From: Clostridiales bacterium
GTDB taxonomy: Bacteria > Bacillota > Clostridia > Lachnospirales > WRAX01
DNA length: 8,616 nt
Assembly: GCA_031277155.1 (NCBI GenBank)
Contig: JAITMW010000027.1
Location: forward strand, 1 to 8,616
Direction: 5' to 3'
Below are positions 1 to 6,007 of the stretch, piece after piece. The notes beneath the pieces are model-generated. The model made no database searches, was not told the origin of the DNA, and saw only the letters and a list, made by a program, of their open reading frames with translations. Made by a program: the position numbers and the translations under genes. The stretch's first letter is position 1; every line of letters starts with the position of its first letter.

Positions 1-44
1 GAGGACGGCTATCAAGGCATAACCACCCTGCCGGAAGTTGTGCC
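1..44 (+). repeat. Exact 44-bp direct repeat, copy 1
   Basis: Bases 1-44 match 989-1032 without a mismatch, and identity stops at 45 versus 1033 (C versus G). Both copies lie in the same codon phase and encode EDGYQGITTLPEVV plus the next proline, at the end of a PepSY domain just before a Pro/Thr hinge. The left end is set by the window edge, so the true repeat is probably longer. Confidence 0.95.
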
Positions 45-558
45 CCCCATAACCCAACCCACGCCACAACCAACACCCAGACCGCCCGCAGGCGGAGCCC
101 ATACGACAGCAAGGCTTGATGAAGCGGGAGCAGTCGCAGTCGCAAGAAACGGCGGCGGCTTGATACGCCATATTTGCCTTGATTGGGAGCGGGGCGTGGC
201 TGTTTATCATGTCAGGCTTTATCACAACGGCAACAGGGTGGATTACTATCTTGACCGCAGCACTCTCGAAACTGTAAGGCATAGGACAAGGCAGCACAGC
301 AACGCCTCGGCATCATCCGGCTCTTTCCAGCGCAGACAGATGAACACAACGCCCACGCTGACATTCAATCAAGCCGCCGACGCTGCGCTTTCATATTTTG
401 GCGGCGGGCGCATCAGGGAAGTTTCCCGCAGCTATATAGGCGGCAGGGGCAACACAACCGCAGTATTTGATGTTGATATTGTCACAACAGGCGGCGAAAG
501 ATGGTGTGTGTATGTTGACCTTCATACAGGGGCAATATTGCGCTATCACAGAGATTAA
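1..558 (+). CDS. PepSY-domain protein, 5'-truncated by the window edge
   Basis: The open frame runs from base 1 to the TAA at 556-558, so the start codon lies outside the window; the GTG at 40 is an internal valine codon in a Pro/Thr-rich hinge, not a start. 185 residues are visible. The first 15 (EDGYQGITTLPEVVP) are identical to residues 136-150 of the next gene, where they follow a PepSY domain, so a PepSY domain and probably a signal peptide are expected upstream. Then come a Pro-Thr hinge (about residues 16-30), one weak PepSY unit (about 37-92, ending in a DYYLD strand) and a clear one (about 119-182: NQAADAAL helix, FDVDI and WCVYVD strands, TGAIL turn). PepSY is known as an extracytoplasmic domain of M4 peptidase propeptides and of many standalone proteins. 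The product is probably secreted, with a role not determined; no peptidase domain is visible. The following gene starts 25 nt downstream, so the two are likely co-transcribed. Confidence 0.8.
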   Translation, partial: EDGYQGITTLPEVVPPITQPTPQPTPRPPAGGAHTTARLDEAGAVAVARNGGGLIRHICLDWERGVAVYHVRLYHNGNRVDYYLDRSTLETVRHRTRQHSNASASSGSFQRRQMNTTPTLTFNQAADAALSYFGGGRIREVSRSYIGGRGNTTAVFDVDIVTTGGERWCVYVDLHTGAILRYHRD

Positions 559-567
559 ATCTTGATT

Positions 568-573
568 AAGGAG
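568..573 (+). promoter_or_regulatory. Ribosome binding site deciding the start of the second PepSY gene
   Basis: AAGGAG lies 10 nt before the ATG at 584 but only 1 nt before the in-frame ATG at 575. The second ATG is therefore preferred, although a 10-nt spacer is at the long end of the usual range. Confidence 0.7.
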
Positions 574-583
574 AATGATTAAA

Positions 584-1363
584 ATGAGAAAATTGCTTGT
601 TGGTTTAATGTGTGCGGTTATGCTGTTTGCGAGCTTTGCTCCAACCACAACCGCATACGCCCAAAACCAACCAAACAGCACATATGAGGAAATGCGCAGG
701 CAGATTGAGGAATTAAGAACCCTGATAAATCTGCTGATAACCCTTCTGCAAAACAACAATGCCAATACCGGGCAAAATCAGCCCAACCAAGCCGCAATTC
801 CCTCAATTTCAAGCCAAAGGGCAAGGGATATTGCCATCGAACTTGTGGGCCACGGCACAGCCAGAGATGTGATTTTGTTTTCCGACAATGGCGTGTTGAC
901 TTTTGAGGTTGAAGTCAGACACAACAATGTGCGCTACATGGTGTATGTCAATGCCATTGGCGGCGGCGTTATCCGCATGAGCCGCCATGAGGACGGCTAT
1001 CAAGGCATAACCACCCTGCCGGAAGTTGTGCCGGGGAGAGCAACCCCAACACCCACGCCGCAGCCAACGCCGCAGCCTACTCCGCCACCTGCCGCAAGCG
1101 GTTCATGGAGTCATGTTGTGCCGCGCTCCCCGGAGCGTTCCGGCGGCCCCGCTAACCCGCCAATATCCGCACAAAGGGCGGTTGAATTGGCTCATGCTCA
1201 TATCCTGTCCCTCGGCATAACGGATTATCGCTTTGATTATGTCTACATGGATTTGGAAAGGGGCACATGGGTGTGGAGCGTGGAATTTGACAGCCGCAGC
1301 CACAGAGATTTAGAATTTTATGTTGATGTTAATACGGGCGACTTCTTAAAATCGCCAAGATAA
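584..1363 (+). CDS. Secreted protein with two PepSY domains
   Basis: 259 residues from the ATG at 584; an in-frame ATG at 575 would add three residues but sits too close to the ribosome binding site. Residues 1-26 form a typical signal peptide (MRKLL, hydrophobic core, AYA before Q27); the single Cys10 is not in a good lipobox. A short heptad-like stretch (about 33-57, EEMRRQIEELRTLINLLITL) suggests a coiled coil. The first PepSY unit covers about 74-132 (SSQRARDIAIEL, then FEVEV and YMVYV strands). A Thr-Pro/Gln-Pro hinge spans about 154-170, and a second PepSY unit covers about 193-256 (SAQRAVELAHAH, WSVEF, FYVDVNTGDFL). The product is probably released or surface-bound outside the membrane. 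No enzyme motif is visible; a role as peptidase inhibitor or regulator is only a family-based guess. It is flanked closely by two other PepSY genes, so a single transcript is likely. Confidence 0.85.
   Translation: MRKLLVGLMCAVMLFASFAPTTTAYAQNQPNSTYEEMRRQIEELRTLINLLITLLQNNNANTGQNQPNQAAIPSISSQRARDIAIELVGHGTARDVILFSDNGVLTFEVEVRHNNVRYMVYVNAIGGGVIRMSRHEDGYQGITTLPEVVPGRATPTPTPQPTPQPTPPPAASGSWSHVVPRSPERSGGPANPPISAQRAVELAHAHILSLGITDYRFDYVYMDLERGTWVWSVEFDSRSHRDLEFYVDVNTGDFLKSPR
989..1032 (+). repeat. Exact 44-bp direct repeat, copy 2
   Basis: This copy is identical to bases 1-44. It encodes residues 136-150 of the two-domain PepSY protein, exactly at the border between its first PepSY domain and the Pro/Thr hinge. 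After the repeat the hinges of the two genes remain similar (both have CCCACGCC runs), whereas the C-terminal domains differ strongly. Confidence 0.95.
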
Positions 1364-1383
1364 CTAACACAGGAGTTGAAACA

Positions 1384-1692
1384 ATGTCACAATTAAACCC
1401 AAACAAAAAGAGAATATTGAAAATCGTACTCATACCTATTGCCATAATCTTGGCCATAGCAATTGCCGCAACCGCCCTCGTGCTTCAACCCGGCAATATC
1501 TCACAGCAAGAGGCAATAGACATAGCCCTTGCCCATGTCGGCGGCGGCAATGCCAACTGGCCGGAGAGGGATTTTGAGGATTTTCAAAGGGCATGGAGCG
1601 TAGAAGTATTCTATGACGGCCTTGTACATGAGGTTTACATCAGTCGTTTCACAGGGGAGATTATCCGTGTAGAGATTGACCGATGGCGATAA
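1384..1692 (+). CDS. Small membrane-anchored single-PepSY protein
   Basis: 102 residues. The start ATG follows AGGAG (1371-1375) with an 8-nt spacer. A basic N-terminus (NKKRILK) leads into one hydrophobic helix (about residues 11-33) without an obvious signal-peptidase site, so the product is best read as a type II membrane protein with its C-terminal part outside. The remainder is a single PepSY unit (about 39-99): SQQEAIDIALAHVGGG helix, WSVEVFYDG and HEVYISRFTGEIIRVEI strands. It begins 20 nt after the preceding PepSY gene and is the last gene before the terminator. Family knowledge gives no specific function. It could tether or partner the secreted PepSY proteins encoded just upstream; that is inference from position. 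Confidence 0.85.
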   Translation: MSQLNPNKKRILKIVLIPIAIILAIAIAATALVLQPGNISQQEAIDIALAHVGGGNANWPERDFEDFQRAWSVEVFYDGLVHEVYISRFTGEIIRVEIDRWR

Positions 1693-1706
1693 CAGAAGAT
1701 TGATAT

Positions 1707-1740
1707 AAAGGGATTGCGGCCCACAGGCCGCAATCCCTTT
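1707..1740. terminator. Perfect 15-bp hairpin, likely bidirectional terminator
   Basis: The left arm 1707-1721 (AAAGGGATTGCGGCC) pairs fully with the right arm 1726-1740 around a CACA loop. The arms end in AAA/TTT, giving a short T run on the + strand (1738-1741); on the - strand the arm ends in TTT followed by ATAT. It lies between convergent genes ending at 1692 (+) and 1749 (-), where it can serve both. Confidence 0.9.
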
Positions 1741-1748
1741 TGCGGTTC

Positions 1749-3503
1749 TTAATTCGTATACAGCCTATAATACACCCCGCCCTTGGCCATCAGTTCGTCG
1801 TGGGTGCCGATTTCCGCAACCTTCCCGGCATCCATCACGACAATGGTATCAGCCGTGACGATATTTTCCAGATTGTGGGTCGTGATTAGGATTGTGTGGT
1901 CACGGCGCAGGGATTCTATTGTGTCCATTATGTGGCGCTCGCTTTCGCCGTCCAGCGCACTTGTGGCCTCGTCAAACACCAGGATGGGGGCCTTTTTCAC
2001 CAGGGCGCGGGCAATGGCGATGCGCTGCTTTTGCCCGCCGGAGAGGATGCCGCCCTTTTCGCCGCAGGGGGCGTCGTATCCGCCGTCCAGCTCTGAAATA
2101 AAGTCGTGGGCGGCGGCCCTTTTGGCGGCGGCGGCAATTTCCTCGCGGGTTGCCGCGCCGCCCGCGCCCATTGCGATATTTTCCGCAACGGACATGTCAA
2201 AAAGCTTGCAGCTTTGGTCCACATAGGCAAAGTTGCGGCGCCAGGCCGCCAGAGCGCTGTGCCCAAAGGCCATGTCACCAAGATGTATGGGCATTTTGTC
2301 CCTTTCGTACATGCCGATTATGGCGCGCAGCAATGTGGATTTGCCGCTGCCGGATTCTCCCACCAGCGCAACCATCTTATTTTCAGGAATATCAAGGCTT
2401 ATGCCCACCAGGGCGTCACCTTCGGCGTCAAGATATCTGAAATTCAAATCGTGGATATTCAGGTCATATGCAGACGGCATAGCGGTAGCGGCGGGCACAA
2501 CACCGCCGCCCCTGCCGGCATCTCGCCTGCTCTCTAAAATGTTAAACACCCTTTTGGCCCCTGCAATGGGCGGTTGCAAGCCCGCATAGGCTTCACCGAT
2601 TTGCCCGAAGGACTCCGCAATGGTGAGGCACATCATGGGCACCAGCATCAGCTGATACAGATACAGCTGCCCGTCGGCCACCAGCCAACCGCCCAGCACA
2701 AACACCACAACCAGCATCAGCCAGCCCTGCGCATTTCTGTATAAATTTTGCCACATGCTGATAAAGGCCTGTTTAAAGTCCAGGGCGCGCAGCATCTTGT
2801 TTTCAATGTCAAAGGCGGCGGCGGCTTCATCTTGCATATTAAAGGCGCGTATGGCAATTGCTCCGGAAAAAATATTGCTAAGGGCTTTGACGCTGGCGGC
2901 ATTTGCATTAAGCCTGTCCTTGCCCACCTTGGCAAGGGGCTTTGTAAAGCGGCTTTGTACGATAAGGCCAAGCAGGCCAACGCCAAAGGCGGCGGCACCT
3001 ATGCGCCAATCCACCGCAAAAACCACGATGGACGACGCCGTAATGCTGATGATGCAGCGCAAAAATGCCGACAGGGGATTGCCATATACCTGCGAGGCAG
3101 TGTCGGCATCGGTGTTGATGGCGGCAATGCCCTCGCCGCTGTGCGCGGCGGCGGCCCCTTCCAGGCTGTTGTTTACAAAGGCGCGGAAGAGATGCTGTTT
3201 GAGGTCGCGCACGGCCTTGTTTTGGGTCATAATCATCACATATATGCCGGGGACAATTGTAATCACCCACACCGCCACCATAACCAGCGTGGTCACGGCC
3301 GTTGAGGAAATAAGGCCCCCATCGCCCATTGTTATGGCGGCCATCATGCCCGACGCAAAGACGGACAAAATAAAGGGAAAGGCAAAGCCCTGAAAATTGT
3401 ACATAAACATTCCAAAGACATAGGAGGCGGCATATGGCCGCATAAAGCGAAACATTTTAAAAAAATATTGGCGGTCGCCCTTTTGATATGCGTTATTTTC
3501 CAT
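1749..3503 (-). CDS. ABC exporter half-transporter, permease fused to ATPase (second of pair)
   Basis: 584 residues from the ATG at 3501-3503, chosen because GGAGG (3513-3517) precedes it by 9 nt; the open frame extends 20 codons further upstream without a comparable site. The N-terminal half is a six-helix exporter membrane domain (hydrophobic segments near 25-55, 66-92, 147-185 and 260-300). The C-terminal ATPase domain is complete: A-loop Tyr357, Walker A GESGSGKST (382-390), Q-loop Gln430, signature LSGGQ (487-491), Walker B ending in Asp511 and catalytic Glu512, SALD D-loop (515-518), H-loop His543. The segment before Gln430 is somewhat atypical (HLGDMAFGHSALAAW). Its start overlaps the stop of the upstream ABC gene by 11 nt, so the two are almost certainly co-translated and form a heterodimer in the cytoplasmic membrane. 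Substrate is unknown; drugs, lipids or peptides are all possible. Confidence 0.93.
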   Translation of the reverse strand: MENNAYQKGDRQYFFKMFRFMRPYAASYVFGMFMYNFQGFAFPFILSVFASGMMAAITMGDGGLISSTAVTTLVMVAVWVITIVPGIYVMIMTQNKAVRDLKQHLFRAFVNNSLEGAAAAHSGEGIAAINTDADTASQVYGNPLSAFLRCIISITASSIVVFAVDWRIGAAAFGVGLLGLIVQSRFTKPLAKVGKDRLNANAASVKALSNIFSGAIAIRAFNMQDEAAAAFDIENKMLRALDFKQAFISMWQNLYRNAQGWLMLVVVFVLGGWLVADGQLYLYQLMLVPMMCLTIAESFGQIGEAYAGLQPPIAGAKRVFNILESRRDAGRGGGVVPAATAMPSAYDLNIHDLNFRYLDAEGDALVGISLDIPENKMVALVGESGSGKSTLLRAIIGMYERDKMPIHLGDMAFGHSALAAWRRNFAYVDQSCKLFDMSVAENIAMGAGGAATREEIAAAAKRAAAHDFISELDGGYDAPCGEKGGILSGGQKQRIAIARALVKKAPILVFDEATSALDGESERHIMDTIESLRRDHTILITTHNLENIVTADTIVVMDAGKVAEIGTHDELMAKGGVYYRLYTN

Positions 3504-5238
3504 TGTTTTTGCCCTCCCCATGCAGATTTTGATATACTTCGCTTGTGGCCAGCAGCTCCTCATGGGTGCCTATGGCGGATATTTTGCCGCCATCCATCAA
3601 AATCACCACATCGCAGACCCGGGTGGCCGCCGCGCGATGGGCCACCATGATGACTGTCTTGTCCGCGGCGGCATCATTCAGGCTTTCCAATATATCCGCC
3701 TCTGTTGCGGGGTCAAGGGCGCTTGTGGCCTCGTCAAACAATATCACGGGCGCGTCTTTGTAAAAAGCCCGCGCCAGGGCGATACGCTGGCGCTGGCCGC
3801 CGGAGATATTTTCAGAGCCTTCCGTCAGCACCCCGTTGAATTTATCGGGCAAGGATTGCACAAAATCCCAAATGCCCGCGCCGCGGCAGGCTTTTTCCAG
3901 CCGCGCCGCGTCCCCGGCGCCGCCCGGGCTGATGTTTTCGCCAATGGACCGGGGGAACAAAAAGCTGTCTTGGGGCACATAGGCAAAGATGTCTCGCAGG
4001 CCGCCTTTGGACATCCCCGCCGCATCCTGGCCGGAGATTGCAATTTTGCCGGAGACGGGGGCATACAGCCCCAGCAGCAGCTTTAGCACAGTGGATTTTC
4101 CGCTGCCGCTGCCGCCCACAAAGGCGACTTTGCTGCCCGCCGCGATGTTAAAGGTCACATCATCCAGCGCAAGGGCCGCGTCTTCTTCATCGCCATACGA
4201 AAAGCTCACATTTTCAAAGGATATCGCGGCGGATTTTTCATTGCCGAATTTGCCGCCGTCATTTAAATCTTCCACGGCCTCCGCCGTGCTTTCATTGAAG
4301 CGTTTTGCCCCCGCCAAATTGGTCTGCACCCATGACAATTGCTGGGACAGCATCAAAAGCGAATCTGCCGCAATTACGGCCACGGCTGTAAGGGCGATAA
4401 ATTCCGCGATGGACAAATTTCCGTCAATGGCCGCGCCCGCCGCCATCATATTGAGAAGAATCATGGGTATCAAGGACACAAACTGCCCGATGACTATCAG
4501 CGGCAGAGACACCAGCACAAATGCCCTTATCGTAGCCATAAATTCCTGATATGTATCGAGATATCGCCGCTCCATCACGTCTTCAAGGCCGTATGCAATG
4601 ATGGTTGACGTGTTTTGCAGCGAATCGTTTACAACGGCGTTAAATTTTGCTCTTGCCTCCAAATTTGCCCTTTGCCGCTTTTGCATGGGCATTGATATCA
4701 CAATTTGCATTATGGCAAGCACGGGAAACGCCGCGAAATATATCAGCGTCAGGGTTGCGTTGATGGTCAGCATAAAGACAAAGGCCGCCACGACATTCAT
4801 CACACTGGCAAACATCATCAACATGCCATCCGGGCCTGCGACGAAGTTCACGGCTCGCGGCACGTCGTTGGAATATATCGACAGGCTTTCGCCGCTGCCC
4901 GCCTTTTCAAATTTGCTAAAGGGCACATGCAGGAAATATCGCGTAAAATTGGCGCGAAAGCGATATCCCGTGCGGCCCTGATATCGGCCCATCATCAGGG
5001 CCGACGCGGCGGCGGCAACGGCCCGCACCGCCGAAACGCCGGTCAGCAGCACCAAAAACCACAGCAGGGTCTGAAGGTCAAAATTATGTGCGGCCTCGCC
5101 CATTTCGCCTGTTATGCGGTCCATAAGCACCATTGCAATTGCCACAATGGCCGAAATAATCACATAAGTCAGCAAAAATCCACGAAACCGCACCCCGTTT
5201 TTGTGAAGTGTGGCAAAAAATGTCTTGATAATCCTCAC
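3493..5238 (-). CDS. ABC exporter half-transporter, permease fused to ATPase (first of pair)
   Basis: 581 residues if translation begins at the GTG (5236-5238). An exporter membrane domain (hydrophobic segments near 20-40, 57-82, 133-180 and 238-295) precedes a complete ATPase domain: A-loop Tyr348, Walker A GGSGSGKST (375-383), Q-loop Gln423 in AYVPQDSFLFP, signature ISGGQ (478-482), Walker B Asp502-Glu503, H-loop His534. Both members of the pair keep the catalytic Glu and His, so neither ATP site is visibly degenerate, unlike many heterodimeric exporters. The start is uncertain: AAGGG lies 1 nt before the GTG, too close for a normal site, although 8 nt before an ATT at 5230-5232; no in-frame ATG lies nearby. 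It has its own promoter immediately upstream and overlaps the next ABC gene by 11 nt. Substrate not determined. Confidence 0.92.
   Translation of the reverse strand: MRIIKTFFATLHKNGVRFRGFLLTYVIISAIVAIAMVLMDRITGEMGEAAHNFDLQTLLWFLVLLTGVSAVRAVAAAASALMMGRYQGRTGYRFRANFTRYFLHVPFSKFEKAGSGESLSIYSNDVPRAVNFVAGPDGMLMMFASVMNVVAAFVFMLTINATLTLIYFAAFPVLAIMQIVISMPMQKRQRANLEARAKFNAVVNDSLQNTSTIIAYGLEDVMERRYLDTYQEFMATIRAFVLVSLPLIVIGQFVSLIPMILLNMMAAGAAIDGNLSIAEFIALTAVAVIAADSLLMLSQQLSWVQTNLAGAKRFNESTAEAVEDLNDGGKFGNEKSAAISFENVSFSYGDEEDAALALDDVTFNIAAGSKVAFVGGSGSGKSTVLKLLLGLYAPVSGKIAISGQDAAGMSKGGLRDIFAYVPQDSFLFPRSIGENISPGGAGDAARLEKACRGAGIWDFVQSLPDKFNGVLTEGSENISGGQRQRIALARAFYKDAPVILFDEATSALDPATEADILESLNDAAADKTVIMVAHRAAATRVCDVVILMDGGKISAIGTHEELLATSEVYQNLHGEGKNNGK
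3513..3517 (-). promoter_or_regulatory. Ribosome binding site for the second ABC gene, inside the first
   Basis: On the - strand GGAGG, within a longer GGGGAGGG run, precedes the ATG at 3503 by 9 nt. It lies inside the last codons of the upstream ABC gene (encoding GEGK), which fixes the start and supports translational coupling. Confidence 0.85.
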
Positions 5239-5261
5239 GCCCTTAAAATTGATTTTATATC

Positions 5262-5290
5262 ATAATATCGCGCGAAGCGAATTATGTCAA
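5262..5290 (-). promoter_or_regulatory. Sigma-A-type promoter for the ABC exporter pair
   Basis: On the - strand the -35 box TTGACA (5285-5290) matches the consensus exactly. A 17-nt spacer (5268-5284) follows, then the -10 box TATTAT (5262-5267). The -35 box directly abuts the TGA stop of deoD (5291-5293). Transcription would start near 5255, leaving a leader of only about 17 nt before the GTG. The spacer contains the 8-bp palindrome TCGCGCGA (5268-5275), inside a wider TCGC/GCGA inverted repeat (5268-5280), a possible repressor site. Confidence 0.75.
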
Positions 5291-6007
5291 TCAACCGGTG
5301 GTTGAATTTGCGGCGCTGTCCAGCGCAATCTCCATCATCTTCGTAAAGCTCTCCTGCCGCTCTTGCGCCGAGGTGGCCTCGTGGGTAAACACCATGTCGG
5401 AAATTGTCAAAATTGTCAGGGCCTTTTTGCCCAGCCGCGCCGCCGTGGCATAGAGGCCCGCGGCCTCCATCTCTACAGCCAGCACGCCCATTTTGCGCCA
5501 GCCCTCCATGGCACCTTTGTCGTCCCCATAGAAGGTGTCGCTGGTCAGCACATTGCCCACTTTGCAAGCAACCCCCGCCGCCTCGGCGTATTTCACGGCA
5601 TTGGACAACAGCCCAAAGTCCGCCAGCGGCGCAAATTGTCCCGCCAGGCAATATTGACCCATAAAGGCGGAATTTGTGCTGGCCCCCATGGCAATCACAA
5701 TGTCGCGCAGGGCCAGGCCATCGGCAATGCCGCCCGCCGTGCCCACGCGTATGATGGCATCCACGTCATAAAACGAAAAAAGCTCGTAGGCATATATGCC
5801 CATGGAAGGTATGCCCATGCCCGAGCCCATCACGGACAATTCCGCGCCTTTGTATCTGCCGGTATATCCCAGCATACCGCGCACGCCGTTAAATTGCACG
5901 GCCTCTTCCAAGAAGTTTTCGGCGATGAATTTTGCACGCAGCGGGTCCCCCGGCATAATTACGGTTTTGGCGATATCGCCCTTTTTTGCTTCGATATGTG
6001 GCGTCAT
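5291..6007 (-). CDS. deoD: Purine nucleoside phosphorylase, DeoD type
   Basis: 238 residues, the normal length for this hexameric cytoplasmic enzyme. It splits purine (deoxy)ribonucleosides with phosphate into free base and (deoxy)ribose-1-phosphate in nucleoside salvage. Family landmarks are all present and fall at the numbering used for the E. coli enzyme: His4, the MPGDPLRAKFIAE block (Gly20, Arg24), RGMLGYTG, Arg87 in IIRVGT (phosphate binding), the VEMEAAG block with Met180 and Glu181 (ribose contacts), Asp204 in the SD pair (catalytic acid) and Arg217. Residue 90 is Thr where the E. coli enzyme has Ser, a conservative change. The start ATG has an excellent AGGAGG site with a 7-nt spacer. 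It overlaps the stop codon of the upstream phosphoesterase as ATGA (6004-6007), so translation of the two is coupled. No terminator is visible after it; the next gene's promoter begins at once. Confidence 0.97.
   Translation of the reverse strand: MTPHIEAKKGDIAKTVIMPGDPLRAKFIAENFLEEAVQFNGVRGMLGYTGRYKGAELSVMGSGMGIPSMGIYAYELFSFYDVDAIIRVGTAGGIADGLALRDIVIAMGASTNSAFMGQYCLAGQFAPLADFGLLSNAVKYAEAAGVACKVGNVLTSDTFYGDDKGAMEGWRKMGVLAVEMEAAGLYATAARLGKKALTILTISDMVFTHEATSAQERQESFTKMMEIALDSAANSTTG

Noticed and set aside
40..558. Reading the first gene as complete from the GTG at 40.
   Set aside because: The frame is open back to base 1, the bases before 40 encode the same peptide as the paralogous gene, there is no ribosome binding site, and the result would begin inside a Pro/Thr hinge without a signal peptide.
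391..824. - strand open frames across the PepSY genes.
   Set aside because: They lie antisense to genes with a signal peptide, ribosome binding sites and PepSY domains, and have no start context of their own.
1043..1090. Pro/Thr-coding repeats in the second PepSY gene as a candidate tandem-repeat or CRISPR-like array.
   Set aside because: The units are short, imperfect and in frame, giving TP/QP dipeptides; this is an ordinary flexible hinge between secreted domains.
2748..3393. Long + strand open frames opposite the second ABC gene.
   Set aside because: They are antisense shadows of a GC-rich coding region; the - strand frame carries a complete ABC exporter with all motifs, and the + frames show no domain or ribosome binding site.
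3504..3563. Twenty-codon N-terminal extension of the second ABC gene.
   Set aside because: GGAGG is correctly spaced before the ATG at 3503, and the extension would be translated wholly within the end of the upstream ABC gene with residues untypical of exporter N-termini.
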